From Flavobacteriaceae bacterium Ga0077528 (lineage in GTDB: Bacteria; Bacteroidota; Bacteroidia; Flavobacteriales; Flavobacteriaceae), in assembly GCA_001464475.1 (NCBI GenBank), contig LNDX01000022.1, positions 1 to 48,130 of the forward strand: a stretch of DNA of 48,130 nucleotides. The letters are read 5' to 3'. Made by a program: the position numbers and the translations under genes. A model generated the notes under the pieces. It was not told the origin of the DNA, did no database searches, and worked only from the letters and a program-made list of their open reading frames with translations. How positions within the stretch are numbered: position 1 is the first letter of the stretch; each line of letters opens with the position of its first letter. This document shows, in pieces, positions 6,896 through 17,500 of the stretch.

Positions 6896-7724
6896 AAACA
6901 ACTACAATTTTACTATGGATCATATTTCAAAATACTTAACACCTGAAATCAAGCTTTCCAGCTACGATGATAAACTGTTCAAATCGGACTTACTTTTTGA
7001 TGATAACATGTTGATTTGGTTTATTTCTGGAGAAACAAAAATAATCCAAGCGGATAATACATTTCATTTTAGGGCGGGAGATATATTTTTAATTCCAAGA
7101 AATCATCTAGCTACCATAATAAATTATCCAAAAGATGGACAACCACATAAAACCGTGGTGATGCACTTATCCACAGAGCGACTGAAGAAGTTTTACGAAA
7201 AAATTGACATGGAAAAGAAACATCCCATTGAACAGAAAATATACAGTTTCAATAAGCATCCATTGCTAGAAAGTTTCTTGGCTTCGGTAATACCTTATTT
7301 TGATGTAGAAGGACAGTTTCCTGAAAATATTGCTTCATTAAAAATTACGGAGGCTATAAGCATTTTGAGGGAGATTGATAAAAAGGTAGATAACCTTTTG
7401 GCAAATTTTGACGAACCGGGTAAAGTAGATTTAATCAACTTTATGGAACGCAACTACATGTTCAACATGCCTTTGGAAAAATTAGGCTATTTATCAGGAA
7501 GAAGTTTATCTACATTTAACCGTGATTTTAAAAAACTCTTCAATACTACACCTCAAAAGTGGCTAACCAAAAAAAGACTCGAATTAGCCTATTATCAATT
7601 GACTGAAAAAAAGAAAAAACCATCACAAATTTATCTAGAGGTCGGCTTCGAAGATCTATCCCATTTTTCATTTACTTTTAAAAATCAGTATGGTATTGCA
7701 CCTTCCCAAATAAATCTTAAGTAG
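6882..7724 (+). CDS. AraC family transcriptional regulator
   Basis: A 280-aa regulator. Residues about 20-140 form a cupin-like sensing domain (GETKIIQADNTFHFRAGDIFLIPRNH) and residues about 180-280 hold two helix-turn-helix motifs of the AraC type (MPLEKLGYLSGRSLSTFNRD and PSQIYLEVGFEDLSHFSFTF). Its immediate neighbour is the two-gene SDR operon, and both promoters carry the same 17-bp motif, so it probably activates them and itself. The ATG at 6882 lies within a perfect inverted repeat; a second ATG at 6915 (MDHISKYL) could be the true start. The effector is unknown. Confidence 0.85.
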   Translation: MSFFKNNYNFTMDHISKYLTPEIKLSSYDDKLFKSDLLFDDNMLIWFISGETKIIQADNTFHFRAGDIFLIPRNHLATIINYPKDGQPHKTVVMHLSTERLKKFYEKIDMEKKHPIEQKIYSFNKHPLLESFLASVIPYFDVEGQFPENIASLKITEAISILREIDKKVDNLLANFDEPGKVDLINFMERNYMFNMPLEKLGYLSGRSLSTFNRDFKKLFNTTPQKWLTKKRLELAYYQLTEKKKKPSQIYLEVGFEDLSHFSFTFKNQYGIAPSQINLK

Positions 7725-7811
7725 ATGCAAAATAAAAAAAACTACAAATTCTGTCATCTACTAATAAAATTAAGTGGTCAACTCATAGCAAAAAATTCAT
7801 ATAATAGATTT

Positions 7812-7843
7812 AAAAGCATTGCAACAACGGCAATGCTTTTTTC
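7812..7843 (+). terminator. Terminator after the AraC gene
   Basis: AAAAGCATTGC and GCAATGCTTTT form an 11-bp perfect stem with a 7-nt loop and T-run. Confidence 0.85.
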
Positions 7844-7873
7844 ATTAAAAATACATCCAAAACAAGGTGTTTA

Positions 7874-7929
7874 ATTCCCGAATGAAACACTATACTTCTT
7901 GATTTATAAACTTCAATGCTATAGTTTTG
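7874..7929 (+). promoter_or_regulatory. ATTCNNGAAT-class promoter, copy 1
   Basis: ATTCCCGAAT (7874-7883), 15 bp, TTG (7899-7901), 20 bp, TAGTTTTG (7922-7929). The layout is base-for-base the same as at 18453, 31825 and 33765 (minus strand). It would start transcription near 7935, ahead of the HAMP/AraC gene. Confidence 0.75.
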
Positions 7930-7978
7930 TCAGCATTTCCCAACTTCCTTTTTGGCAATCTTTCAATCACATACCTTC

Positions 7979-8548
7979 ATGGATAACCAACAAAACCAAC
8001 AGCGAATTCAAAGCTTATACAAAATGCTTTTAGAAATGGCAACCGGAAATCTTGCCTTTCGGGTCGAGCTAAATGGCAGTGGCGATGAGTTGGACCAATT
8101 GGCAACTATGCTGAATGAAGTAGCAGAGAAAATGCAAGAAGTAATTTCGAAATACGAATTCAAGAATCAACCTTATGATTACAGTTCAAATCAAAATACT
8201 ACCAAACAATCTGATGCAGAACTAATACAGAAAGTCATTGACTACATCCAAAATCACTTAGAAGAACCTTTGCCAACCACCAAAGAACTTTCAAAGATGT
8301 TTGGCACTAATGAGTTCACTTTAAAAGACAGCTTTCGGAATAGTGTAAAAACGAGTATTTATCAATTCTACAATGATGAGCGACTAAAGAAAGCCCATTT
8401 TCTAATCAAGGAAACAGCAATTCCATTAAAAGAGATTGCGTTAATGTGTGGCTTCAATGACTATCCCAACTTCTACAAAGCATTTAAAAAACGCTACAAT
8501 TTTCCACCAAGTGAAGTAAAAAGAGAAAAAGAAAGCGATAGCCAATAA
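7979..8548 (+). CDS. AraC-type regulator with an N-terminal HAMP-like domain
   Basis: A 189-aa soluble regulator. Residues about 10-55 resemble a HAMP linker (MATGNLAFRVELNGSGDELD, then QLATMLNEVAEKMQE). Residues about 80-185 are an AraC DNA-binding domain with two helix-turn-helix units (TTKELSKMFGTNEFTLKDSF and IPLKEIALMCGFNDYPNFYK). There is no membrane segment, so the HAMP part must work as a dimerising or signalling coiled coil in the cytoplasm. A longer reading from TTG 7952 exists; ATG 7979 is preferred. It is driven by an ATTCNNGAAT-class promoter and lies 92 bp before the MauE-like gene, which it may regulate. Confidence 0.8.
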   Translation: MDNQQNQQRIQSLYKMLLEMATGNLAFRVELNGSGDELDQLATMLNEVAEKMQEVISKYEFKNQPYDYSSNQNTTKQSDAELIQKVIDYIQNHLEEPLPTTKELSKMFGTNEFTLKDSFRNSVKTSIYQFYNDERLKKAHFLIKETAIPLKEIALMCGFNDYPNFYKAFKKRYNFPPSEVKREKESDSQ

Positions 8549-8640
8549 TCGTATTCCTTCTTTTGCAAACCGATATTCCCGAAATGAAATAAGATAATAG
8601 TTTCATTAATAGAATTTTACACTACCAATTCTGTTAAACC

Positions 8641-10128
8641 ATGAAAATAAAGGTCACCAATCTAAAATCAATTATAGTAGAAATAATAAGTATTTTACTA
8701 ATGATACTTTTTGTTTACTCCGCACTAAGCAAATTACTAGAATTCCAAAACTTCCAAGCCCAATTGGGACAATCGCCATTGCTAAGTGCATACACTGGAT
8801 TTGTTTCGTATTCTGTATTAATAGTTGAATTGCTAATCGCTATACTTCTTGCAATCCCAAAATCAAGATATATTGCCTTGTTAGCTTCTTTTGGATTGAT
8901 GCTAATGTTCACGGCATACATTATTGTCATTCTAAATTATTCCTCATTTGTGCCATGTTCCTGCGGAGGAATACTTGAAGAGATGGGCTGGAAAGAACAC
9001 CTGATTTTCAATATAGCTTTTACAATTCTAGCGGCAATAGCCTCGGTATTTATAGCAACAAATAAATCCAAAACAATTCTAAAACTGGCAATTATCGCAA
9101 TTATCGGTTCAGCTGTGATTGTGATTTTATATTTCTATTCAGAACACACCATGCACCGCGAAAATCCATTCATCCGAAGATTTATCCAAGGTGCAGCTTC
9201 CAAAACAGCTGAAGCCGAACTAATCAATAATTCCAAATACTTTGCAGGAACTGATGGCAGCAACATTTATTTCGGCGATAGTCAAGCACCATTACACATC
9301 ATCGCTTACGATACGATTCTTAAAGAAAAACGCCATTATAAAATACAACTGGAACGAGAAAATTTTCCTTTCGCTTCAGTACAAGTCCGAATTGCACCGC
9401 CTTATTTTTATCTGATGGATGGCACAGTTCCAGTAATCTACAAAGGCAATATATCCGATTGGAAAGCAAAACTTGTAATGTATGATAACAATTACTATTT
9501 CTCAAAAGCAGAAGTTATTAATCCAGATAAAATAGCTTTTCGAGCACAACAAATTAAAACGCTTTATAACATTTTAGGAACGTTTACTTTCAAAGACAGT
9601 TTACAAGTAAACTATGCACCTCAGCTATTACAAAAGCAAATAGACGGCTTTTTTGATACTGATGGCATGATGCAGTTTGACCAACAATCGCAAAAATTCA
9701 TCTACACCTATTACTACCGAAATCAATTCATTATAGCTGATACTAACCTCAACCTAATCCATCGCGGAAATACCATCGACACCACAACCACAGCCAAAAT
9801 CAAAGTAGCACACATTAAAGAAACTGGGCAACGAAAAATAGCATCACTTCCGGCAACTGTAAATAAATTAACGGCGGTTTCTAATAATTTACTATTTGTA
9901 AATTCAAAATTAATCGGACGATACGAACCCAAAGAAATGTGGGAACAAGCTTCTATTGTGGATGTGTACAACATCGAAAAAAACACCTACTTGTCAAGTA
10001 TCTACATCTACGACATAAACAAAACCAAGTTGAAAGAAATGTTTGTAATAGATAATTATCTCTATGCAATAATCGGACATCGTTTACACAAATACCAATT
10101 AAGTAAAAAACATTTCAAAAACAAATAA
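8641..10128 (+). CDS. MauE/DoxX-like redox membrane protein with a large extra-cytoplasmic domain
   Basis: A 495-aa protein. Residues 10-165 hold about five membrane helices of the MauE/DoxX type, with PCSCGG (Cys106, Cys108) at the end of a helix, as in proteins that pass electrons or make disulfide bonds. Residues 185-495 form a beta-rich domain that looks like a propeller or sensor outside the membrane. It is followed 92 bp later by a small four-cysteine DUF6520 peptide, a pairing I have seen in Bacteroidota. The likely role is oxidative folding or handling of that peptide, which is an inference from context. Confidence 0.75.
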   Translation: MKIKVTNLKSIIVEIISILLMILFVYSALSKLLEFQNFQAQLGQSPLLSAYTGFVSYSVLIVELLIAILLAIPKSRYIALLASFGLMLMFTAYIIVILNYSSFVPCSCGGILEEMGWKEHLIFNIAFTILAAIASVFIATNKSKTILKLAIIAIIGSAVIVILYFYSEHTMHRENPFIRRFIQGAASKTAEAELINNSKYFAGTDGSNIYFGDSQAPLHIIAYDTILKEKRHYKIQLERENFPFASVQVRIAPPYFYLMDGTVPVIYKGNISDWKAKLVMYDNNYYFSKAEVINPDKIAFRAQQIKTLYNILGTFTFKDSLQVNYAPQLLQKQIDGFFDTDGMMQFDQQSQKFIYTYYYRNQFIIADTNLNLIHRGNTIDTTTTAKIKVAHIKETGQRKIASLPATVNKLTAVSNNLLFVNSKLIGRYEPKEMWEQASIVDVYNIEKNTYLSSIYIYDINKTKLKEMFVIDNYLYAIIGHRLHKYQLSKKHFKNK

Positions 10129-10220
10129 CAACATAAAAATCTATTCTGATCAGTAGCAGGAACGAGACTGAAAACCTGTAAAAAAGAGTAAGTCAAAAAA
10201 ATAATTAAAATTCTATTACC

Positions 10221-10502
10221 ATGAAAAATGTTTTAAAAGTGATCTTGCCAGTGTTGGCATTCACATTGGCAAGCGCCGGAGCAGTGAGCACAAATGATGC
10301 TAAAGTAAAAGATGCTAAAAAAACAGTTTTAATAACTGGTTTCATCCAAAATCCATCTCCAGCAAGTTGTCAATCGATTTCTGTTAATTGTACAATCAAC
10401 AACACAGGTCAAGATTGTATGACTACTGAACTAACTCCGAGAAGAGTTTGGCACAAAAATGCTGCAAATGCTTGTAGCGTAAACTTGTATAAAGTGCTAT
10501 AA
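10221..10502 (+). CDS. DUF6520 family four-cysteine secreted peptide
   Basis: A 93-aa protein with an export signal (MKNVLKVILPVLAFTLASAG), a short linker and a core carrying four cysteines (50, 57, 66, 85), enough for two disulfides. The pattern KTVLITGFIQNPSPASCQ and the final small Cys-bounded module match DUF6520. The gene follows the MauE/DoxX-like gene and is closed by a strong terminator. The core could be a folded extracellular signal or toxin-like domain; no activity is known. Confidence 0.75.
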   Translation: MKNVLKVILPVLAFTLASAGAVSTNDAKVKDAKKTVLITGFIQNPSPASCQSISVNCTINNTGQDCMTTELTPRRVWHKNAANACSVNLYKVL

Positions 10503-10515
10503 AGCCTTGCAAAGT

Positions 10516-10558
10516 GAGTATGCAGTATCTAAAGCAAGACTACTGCATACTCTTTTTT
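10516..10558 (+). terminator. Strong terminator after the DUF6520 gene
   Basis: GAGTATGCAGTA and TACTGCATACTC make a perfect 12-bp stem followed by six T. It lies 3 bases before the end of the converging S9 peptidase gene. Confidence 0.9.
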
Positions 10559-10560
10559 AG

Positions 10561-13170
10561 CTATTCAATCTTGGCAGTCATCCATCCTTTCTTAGGCTCA
10601 CCTTTTAAATAATGACCAAACCAATCATTCATTTTTCTTAGTAAATCTTCTTGATTTTTTGGATTGTGAAAAATATGTCCATCATTATCATAAACCAACA
10701 TCACGTGTTCTTTTTTTAATCGCCTCAATGCAGCATAAAAAGTTTCAGCTTGTCGAGGTTGTACATTTCCATCATCTTTTCCTGCCCAAGTTAATAAAGG
10801 AGTATTTATTTTACTAGCATTAAGCAACGGTGAATTGCTGTAATAGGCATCTTGATTATCATAAAACGAAAATCCCATACGATACTGTTGATTTTCATAA
10901 CGCCATGCATCAATGTTAGTGTAATCGGTATTGATGGTAAAGTAATGCTGTAAATTATCCGTTACAGCCGAACCACTTATTGCAGTAGCAAATAGATTCG
11001 TTTGCGTAATAATAAAATTGGTTTCATAACCGCCAAAGGATTGTCCAGTTAAACCAATTCGCTTAGCATCAGCTATACCCATTTCAATAACCTTTTTAGT
11101 AGCTGCTGTAACACAGTCAACTGCCGACATAGCCGAATTTCCTTTTTCAAAAGAGATATCGGGTAACAAAACAGCATAACCATCAGTGGTTAAATTAGCA
11201 ATATTAAAGCCAATCCCATTATACAAACTTGGATGTACATACTCATGGAGATATTTTGAAAAGGATTCATAAATAAACACTACCATCGGATACTTTTTAC
11301 TCGCATCGTAATTCGCTGGATAATACAAAATGCCATTCAAAGGAGTACCTTTACTATCGGCGTAATAAATCATTTCCGATTTTCCCCAATGATACTTTTT
11401 TTGATGCACATTACTTCGTACTAATTCTTTTTCTATTCCAGTAGTACTATATACCAAGGTTGGCGACAAATCAAATCGTTGCTTAACATAAATAAAAGCG
11501 GTACCTTTCTTTACCTTTTTATAGTTGCTAACCATAGCATCTGCAATTACAAGAGGCTTTGCTTCTTGATTAGGTTTCATAATAAAAAAACCATACGCAC
11601 CACTTTTTAAATTATAGGAAGTTAAAACAACTTCTTTTGATAAATCATAAATAGTTGTCCCACTATCAGAATAATTAAACTCCTCAATATTTGATACAGC
11701 AGATGAATCAAATCGAAACCGCAAATCCTTCTCTTTACCATTTGTTAATCGTTTAGGTTGTTTTCCATCGGGAGAAATCGCCCAAATATCATGGTAATCA
11801 TAACACAAAATAAATTGTCCATCTTTCGTCCAATCCGTCTGTCCCCAAACGCGCAATTCAGTACCTGGATCATTAATTCGGTTATCCCAGCTAACGTTCA
11901 ATCCATGAGTAATGTTTGCATGTGATTTTTTCACAATATCATAAACCCACCAATTACCATTTTTATAATAAGTAATGTACCTTCCATCGGGAGAAAAATC
12001 TAGTTGACTATCAATACCAGACTGCTTTTCCAACAGCAACTCTTTTACACCAGTTCTAATATCCATCAAGTAAAAATCCCTATCAGCATTCAATTTATAC
12101 TGGGGTTCATATTGATCCACATCCGCAACAAGAGCATAATCTTGACTACCATTCAAAGCAACCCAATTTTGATGCTCCGAACTTATTGGTTTTACAAGTC
12201 CTTCTTTTGGAAACCACACTGCTAAAAATTGAGGATAAGCTACACTAGCTCTCAACTTTCGTTCACGATAAAGCAATTGGTCTTTTGCATGCCATACCTC
12301 AACACCACTAGAATATTGGGTTGTATCTTTTGCAACAACAGACGAAACACCAAAAAATACTTTCTTACCATCACGAGACACTTTCAACTCAATATTTTGG
12401 TCGGGAACAATTTTCATTTGTGATGGAAATATAGCATCTGAAGAGTTCAAGGTAAATAACTGACTTGTTTCAAAATCATAATAACACACTACCTCATTAC
12501 CTTTATCAATACCATAAAAAACAACAGAATTTCCATTATTTTGCCACTTCAAAACTTCAAAAGTTTGAGCAGATGGCTTCATAATAACCTGCTTGCTATA
12601 AGTGTTTTTTAAAGTCAAAGAACCAACAGAACCAGCACCATTCTTGGAAGTGGCATAAACCAACTTAGTCTTATCACTATTCCATTCATAAGTCGTTACA
12701 TTTTCAATACGCTCAATAACAGTTTCATTCTTTCTTATAACAAGCGAATTAGTGTTCTCCAAAGTAACCAAATACTGCCCATCTGCCGAAAACGCAAACT
12801 GGCTTACATTCGGTATTAACTTTTCACTACCATTTTTCAAATTAAACAGTACCAATCCTTCCTTTTTGATGAAGGCAAAACTTTTTTCTCCATCAAATTG
12901 TCCAGAAACTGCATTGGGAAAAATATACTTCTTCATAGTTTTCGTCTGCACCACAAAAGTTGTATCACTAGAATTCGGATACAAAAACCGATAACTAACC
13001 CAATTACCGTTTTCAGACAATTGCTCACTTCCCATTCTATGCCACAAACCATAATCGGCTTCGGTTAAATGCTTCTTAGTTAGCACCTGTCCCATTACAG
13101 GACAGGGAACTAACCCAACTAAAATTATGGCGATCACACCATAAAACGTTGGTAAATAAGTGAACTTCAT
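10561..13170 (-). CDS. S9 family peptidase (prolyl oligopeptidase/DPP-IV type)
   Basis: An 869-aa exported serine peptidase. A signal peptide (about residues 1-27, ending PVMG) is followed by a long beta-propeller-like region (about 40-600) and a C-terminal alpha/beta-hydrolase domain. The catalytic triad can be placed: Ser711 in GQSFGGYE, Asp800 in GKDDGNVQP (or Asp799) and His832 in NDGHIFHNP. It is the third gene after susC and susD, with a one-base TAATG overlap to susD. Together they suggest capture and cleavage of peptides for nutrition in the periplasm. Length is normal for large S9 members. Confidence 0.92.
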   Translation of the reverse strand: MKFTYLPTFYGVIAIILVGLVPCPVMGQVLTKKHLTEADYGLWHRMGSEQLSENGNWVSYRFLYPNSSDTTFVVQTKTMKKYIFPNAVSGQFDGEKSFAFIKKEGLVLFNLKNGSEKLIPNVSQFAFSADGQYLVTLENTNSLVIRKNETVIERIENVTTYEWNSDKTKLVYATSKNGAGSVGSLTLKNTYSKQVIMKPSAQTFEVLKWQNNGNSVVFYGIDKGNEVVCYYDFETSQLFTLNSSDAIFPSQMKIVPDQNIELKVSRDGKKVFFGVSSVVAKDTTQYSSGVEVWHAKDQLLYRERKLRASVAYPQFLAVWFPKEGLVKPISSEHQNWVALNGSQDYALVADVDQYEPQYKLNADRDFYLMDIRTGVKELLLEKQSGIDSQLDFSPDGRYITYYKNGNWWVYDIVKKSHANITHGLNVSWDNRINDPGTELRVWGQTDWTKDGQFILCYDYHDIWAISPDGKQPKRLTNGKEKDLRFRFDSSAVSNIEEFNYSDSGTTIYDLSKEVVLTSYNLKSGAYGFFIMKPNQEAKPLVIADAMVSNYKKVKKGTAFIYVKQRFDLSPTLVYSTTGIEKELVRSNVHQKKYHWGKSEMIYYADSKGTPLNGILYYPANYDASKKYPMVVFIYESFSKYLHEYVHPSLYNGIGFNIANLTTDGYAVLLPDISFEKGNSAMSAVDCVTAATKKVIEMGIADAKRIGLTGQSFGGYETNFIITQTNLFATAISGSAVTDNLQHYFTINTDYTNIDAWRYENQQYRMGFSFYDNQDAYYSNSPLLNASKINTPLLTWAGKDDGNVQPRQAETFYAALRRLKKEHVMLVYDNDGHIFHNPKNQEDLLRKMNDWFGHYLKGEPKKGWMTAKIE

Positions 13171-14543
13171 TAATAACCCGGATTTTGTGTTAAGTTCGGA
13201 TTAGCCAATAATTCAGTTTCGGGAATTGGCCAATGAACATCGGTACTATTCCAACCCAATTTAACTACAGGCAAAGCAGTATTCAAAGTACCGTTTCGCT
13301 TCAAATCAAAAAAGCGATGTCCATATTCAGTGAACAATTCAAAACGTCGCTCTTGCTGCACAGCAGCTATAATATCTTCACTAGTCATTGCTGTTGTATT
13401 CGGTAATCCTGCTAAACTTCTCACCATATCCAAATCTTGTTTAGCATTACTCAATTCGCCTTGTCGCGCTCTTGCCTCGGCTCTAATTAAATATTGCTCC
13501 GCCAATCGAAACACTATGGAATACTCAACAGAAGTTCCGGTATTCGTATTTTGTTTGTATTTATTAGCATGATACCATGTGTTGGTTCCATCCGTTACAC
13601 TGGCAATCCAATGACTTTTTCTTAGGTCATCATTGGCAAATGAATTATACAACTCTTCGCGCAATCCAACAAATGGCGGCGGTCCAGTCTGAAACACAAA
13701 TACCGAACCTTCATCAGCGTTATTTCCAACCAAGTTGGGAGAAAATTGCCAAATCGTAGCAGTACAATCTTTCAAAAATATTTTATCAATATCCGTTTCC
13801 CAAACATACTCCGCATTATTCAAAACAGCCGAAGCAGCATTCGAAGCTTCAGCCCAATTCCCATTATACAAATACACGCGTGCCAAGAAAGCCGATGCAG
13901 TCGAACGATTAGGTCGAACGCGCTCAGGTGCAACATAAGCTTCAGGCAATAAGGCAATCGCTTGTTGCAAATCGGCAATAATGTTAGTATAAACTTCCGC
14001 GGTTGGCATTCTACTAACCAATCTGTTTACCTCATAATCAGTAGTAGTAATATACGGCACATCACCATACAAATTCACCAAGTAAGAATGCACCAAAGCC
14101 CTAACAAATAGTGCCTCGCCAATAAACTGATTTTTATCAGCAGTCGAAAGTCCTGTCGAATTCTCACAGCCATAAATCACTGCATTAGCGGAATAAATCT
14201 GCTGGTAACTTTCATTCCACAGCTGAGATGCTATCGCGGTAGTCGCAAGCATCGTATTGTTAAAAATAAACGAAGTATTGTCATCAGTCGCACCGTAATA
14301 AGTGAGTTCATCTGCATACAATCCCAAACAAACGCCAGAGCCATTGGCATTTCCTGCTAGCATTCCACTATCACGTAGTTTAGCATAAATGGCAATCAAT
14401 GCAGCATTCGCGGTAGTTCTATCCTCAAAAACAGTCACACCTGTTAGTTGTGAATTGGGCGTTTCAACATCCACAAAACTATCACAGCTTATTAAGTTCA
14501 ATAGTAACATGATACTCAGTAATACTATTTTAAAATTTTTCAT
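13170..14543 (-). CDS. SusD/RagB-like nutrient-binding lipoprotein
   Basis: A 457-aa outer-surface lipoprotein. The lipobox ends at Cys20 (LLLNLISC), followed by the SusD N-terminal pattern (DSFVDVETPNSQLTGVTVFE) and TPR-like helices. The C-terminal part ends in the typical RRFELFTEYGHRFFDLKR and PIPETELLANPNLTQNPGY. SusD proteins close over the SusC pore and bind the substrate. The gene lies 17 bp after susC and overlaps the S9 peptidase start, so the complex most likely binds peptides rather than glycans. Confidence 0.93.
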   Translation of the reverse strand: MKNFKIVLLSIMLLLNLISCDSFVDVETPNSQLTGVTVFEDRTTANAALIAIYAKLRDSGMLAGNANGSGVCLGLYADELTYYGATDDNTSFIFNNTMLATTAIASQLWNESYQQIYSANAVIYGCENSTGLSTADKNQFIGEALFVRALVHSYLVNLYGDVPYITTTDYEVNRLVSRMPTAEVYTNIIADLQQAIALLPEAYVAPERVRPNRSTASAFLARVYLYNGNWAEASNAASAVLNNAEYVWETDIDKIFLKDCTATIWQFSPNLVGNNADEGSVFVFQTGPPPFVGLREELYNSFANDDLRKSHWIASVTDGTNTWYHANKYKQNTNTGTSVEYSIVFRLAEQYLIRAEARARQGELSNAKQDLDMVRSLAGLPNTTAMTSEDIIAAVQQERRFELFTEYGHRFFDLKRNGTLNTALPVVKLGWNSTDVHWPIPETELLANPNLTQNPGY

Positions 14544-14560
14544 AGTTATATAAATTAAGA

Positions 14561-17500
14561 TTATAAAGTCAGTTTCACACCTGCCGAATACACTTTCAGC
14601 GGTGGCAAGTAATTACTAAACTTAAATTCGGGATCGCCATTAGAATAATTGGTAAAAGTCAATAAGTTCTGACCTTGCAAATACAATTGACATCGAACAC
14701 TTTTGCTCTTTTTTAATGGCAAATCATACGTCAACGATAGGTTTTTCAAGCGCACATACGAAGCATTTTCAATATTGCCTGTACTCTGTGCATAGCGAAA
14801 ATAGCCATTAATAAGGTTTCCATTTACGCCACTAGTAAGTGGCTGTTGTCCTTCTGCATTACTCAAACTGGCCAACTGATTAACCGCCGTTCCAGGAACA
14901 CCCGGAGTAGGTCCAAATGCTTCTTGCTTCACAAATTGAAATAGAAAATCCAGTTGCAGATTTTTATATTTAAAATTATTTTGCAAACCGCCAAAGAAAT
15001 CCGGACTCAAATCGGCAATCTGTGTTCTATCATCTATAGAAGTAATCACACCATCACCATTCACATCTTCAAACTCATAAACACCAGTAGTTGGGTTCAT
15101 ACCAATATAATTATAAACCTTAATGATATTTATCGGTTGACCAACTACAAAACGATTGGCATTAGTAGAACTTTCCAATCCGGGATAAGAAATCAATTTA
15201 TTTCTACTGATAGAAAGATTAAAGTTAGTAGTCCATTCAAAATCCTTACGTTGAAAATTAACAGTGCGTAGCGTAAACTCAAGTCCACTATTTTCAACCG
15301 TAGCATCAAGATTAGCATTCAACGAACCAAACCCAGTAGTTCCGGGCAACGGAATACCAACTAACTGATTTGACGAACGATTAAAATAATACGCAGTAGT
15401 CAAAAACAACCTATCTTTCAGAAAACCAGTTTCCAACGCCACTTCAAATTTTCTATTGGTTTCCCATCCAAACTCGGGATTAAACAACCGTATCGGTTGC
15501 AAGCCAATCAATCCTTGATACGTGCTACTCGAAGAGGCGTAAGTATCAAGAAACTGATAATCGCCAATCTGATCATTACCAGTCGTTCCATAACTCGTGC
15601 GTAATTTTCCAAAACTCAACACCGAATTATCTTTCAAGAAATTCTCATTCGAAAAAATCCAAGCCGCACCAACAGCTCCAAAAGTTGCAAACTGTTTGCC
15701 TGGTCCAAAGCGGCTCGAACCATCACGGCGACCGGTAATATTTAGTAGATAACGTTCATTCCAATTATAGTTGATTCGGGCAAAAAAGGCTTGATACTTA
15801 TAAATCGTTTCATCACTCAAGTCAATAGTTTTAATCGATGCCGAAGCCAAATCGTGAATCAAACTATTGCTCGAAAATCCAAATCCATTCATAAACAATC
15901 GGTTGGTTTTCTGTTGCTGAAATGTACTTCCAACCAAAGCTTCTACTTTTCCCTTTCCAAGTGTAGTAGTCCAATTCAACTGCGGTTCAATAATCCAAGT
16001 ACTTCTATCGGTTTGGCTGACACTCAATCCCGAAAACTCACTTCCCAATCCAAAGGCTGGATTATACAAGGTATGAGGTTGCGTTCTGCTTTCAGTACTC
16101 TTCAAATCCGAATATCCAAAACTAGATTTAGCTTGTAAGTTTTTCAAAATCTGATACGACAAAACCGTATTCGCAGTCAAGTCTTTTATATTCGAATCAA
16201 ATTCCGATAGCAAACTAGCCAAAGGATTATCCCAAGTGCTATTCTCCCAATTTAAGTTCCCATCTGCATCATAAAGCGCAGGTGCATTGGGTGCCAGTGT
16301 TCTCGATATAGCCGTCAAATCCGTAGCAGGTTGATTATTCTTTTGTGCAGTATAATTAGCCGAAAACGCCAACTTAAATTTGTCATCGTCCGAAGTATGA
16401 TTCATATTAAAATGAGCCGCACCTTTGTTATATTTAAAATCACCAGGAAAAACAGTCGTTTCCGTTCTATAATTCCCACTCAATAAATACTGTGTTTTGG
16501 CACTACCACCAGAAACCGATGCTTGCAAATTGTTTACCTCAGCAGTACCACCAATAAACTCTTTTTGCCAATCCGTATAGCGGTTGGCATCCCAAGTGCC
16601 ATTGACATCATAAGCAAAATCGGGATAAACACTAATGCCATCATTTGCAAATGCCTGTTGGCGCATCGCTAAATACTCTTGCGTATTCATCAATTTCGGA
16701 GTTCGGGTAACACTTCCAACACTCGTAGAACCATTCACGGTAAAAGTAGTTTTACCTGCCTTTCCTTTCTTAGTAGTAATCAATACCACACCATTAGCAC
16801 CACGCGAACCATATATAGCTGTAGCATCAGCATCTTTAAGCACTTCAATACTCTCAATATCCGATGGATTAATAGAATTCAACGGACTGGTTAAACTAGG
16901 TGCCGTTCCACTAGTAGCAATAGAGCCAATCGTTTCCGACGAATACGGCACACCATCGATAATATAAAGCGGTTGATTCCCATCAGCGCGCAAACTATTA
17001 GTACCTCTAATCTTAATACTAAAAGCACCACCCGGACTGCCACTATCCTGCACAATATCCACACCTGCCATTCGTCCTTGCATAGCCGCAAGCACATTAG
17101 TTACAGGCTGTTTATCTATATCTTTAGAAGTAATCTTAGAAATACTCCCAGTACGTTCTTTATCCTTTACGTTATAATACCCAGCATTCACAACCACTTC
17201 TTTTAAAGTAGTGGCATCTTCCTGCATAGTCACATTGATTACACTGCCAACGGCTACTCTGACTGTGACTTCCTTGTAACCAATAAAACTGAAAACAAGC
17301 ACATCGCCTTCAGCAGCAGTTATTGTAAATTGACCATTCTCGTTTGTTATAGTGGTAATTGGTTTACCTTTTATAGAAACGGTAACACCAGTCAATACAC
17401 CAGTAGCATCGCGCACTACTCCAGTAATATTTTGCTGTATTTTTGTCATTCCGACAAAGGAGGAATCTCCTCTTGCTTCTTGCTTCTTTTCTCTTGAAGC

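Noticed and set aside
8574..8640. Fifth ATTCNNGAAT-class promoter before the MauE-like gene
   Set aside because: ATTCCCGAAA has one mismatch and there is no TTG or TAnnTTTG at the fixed spacing.
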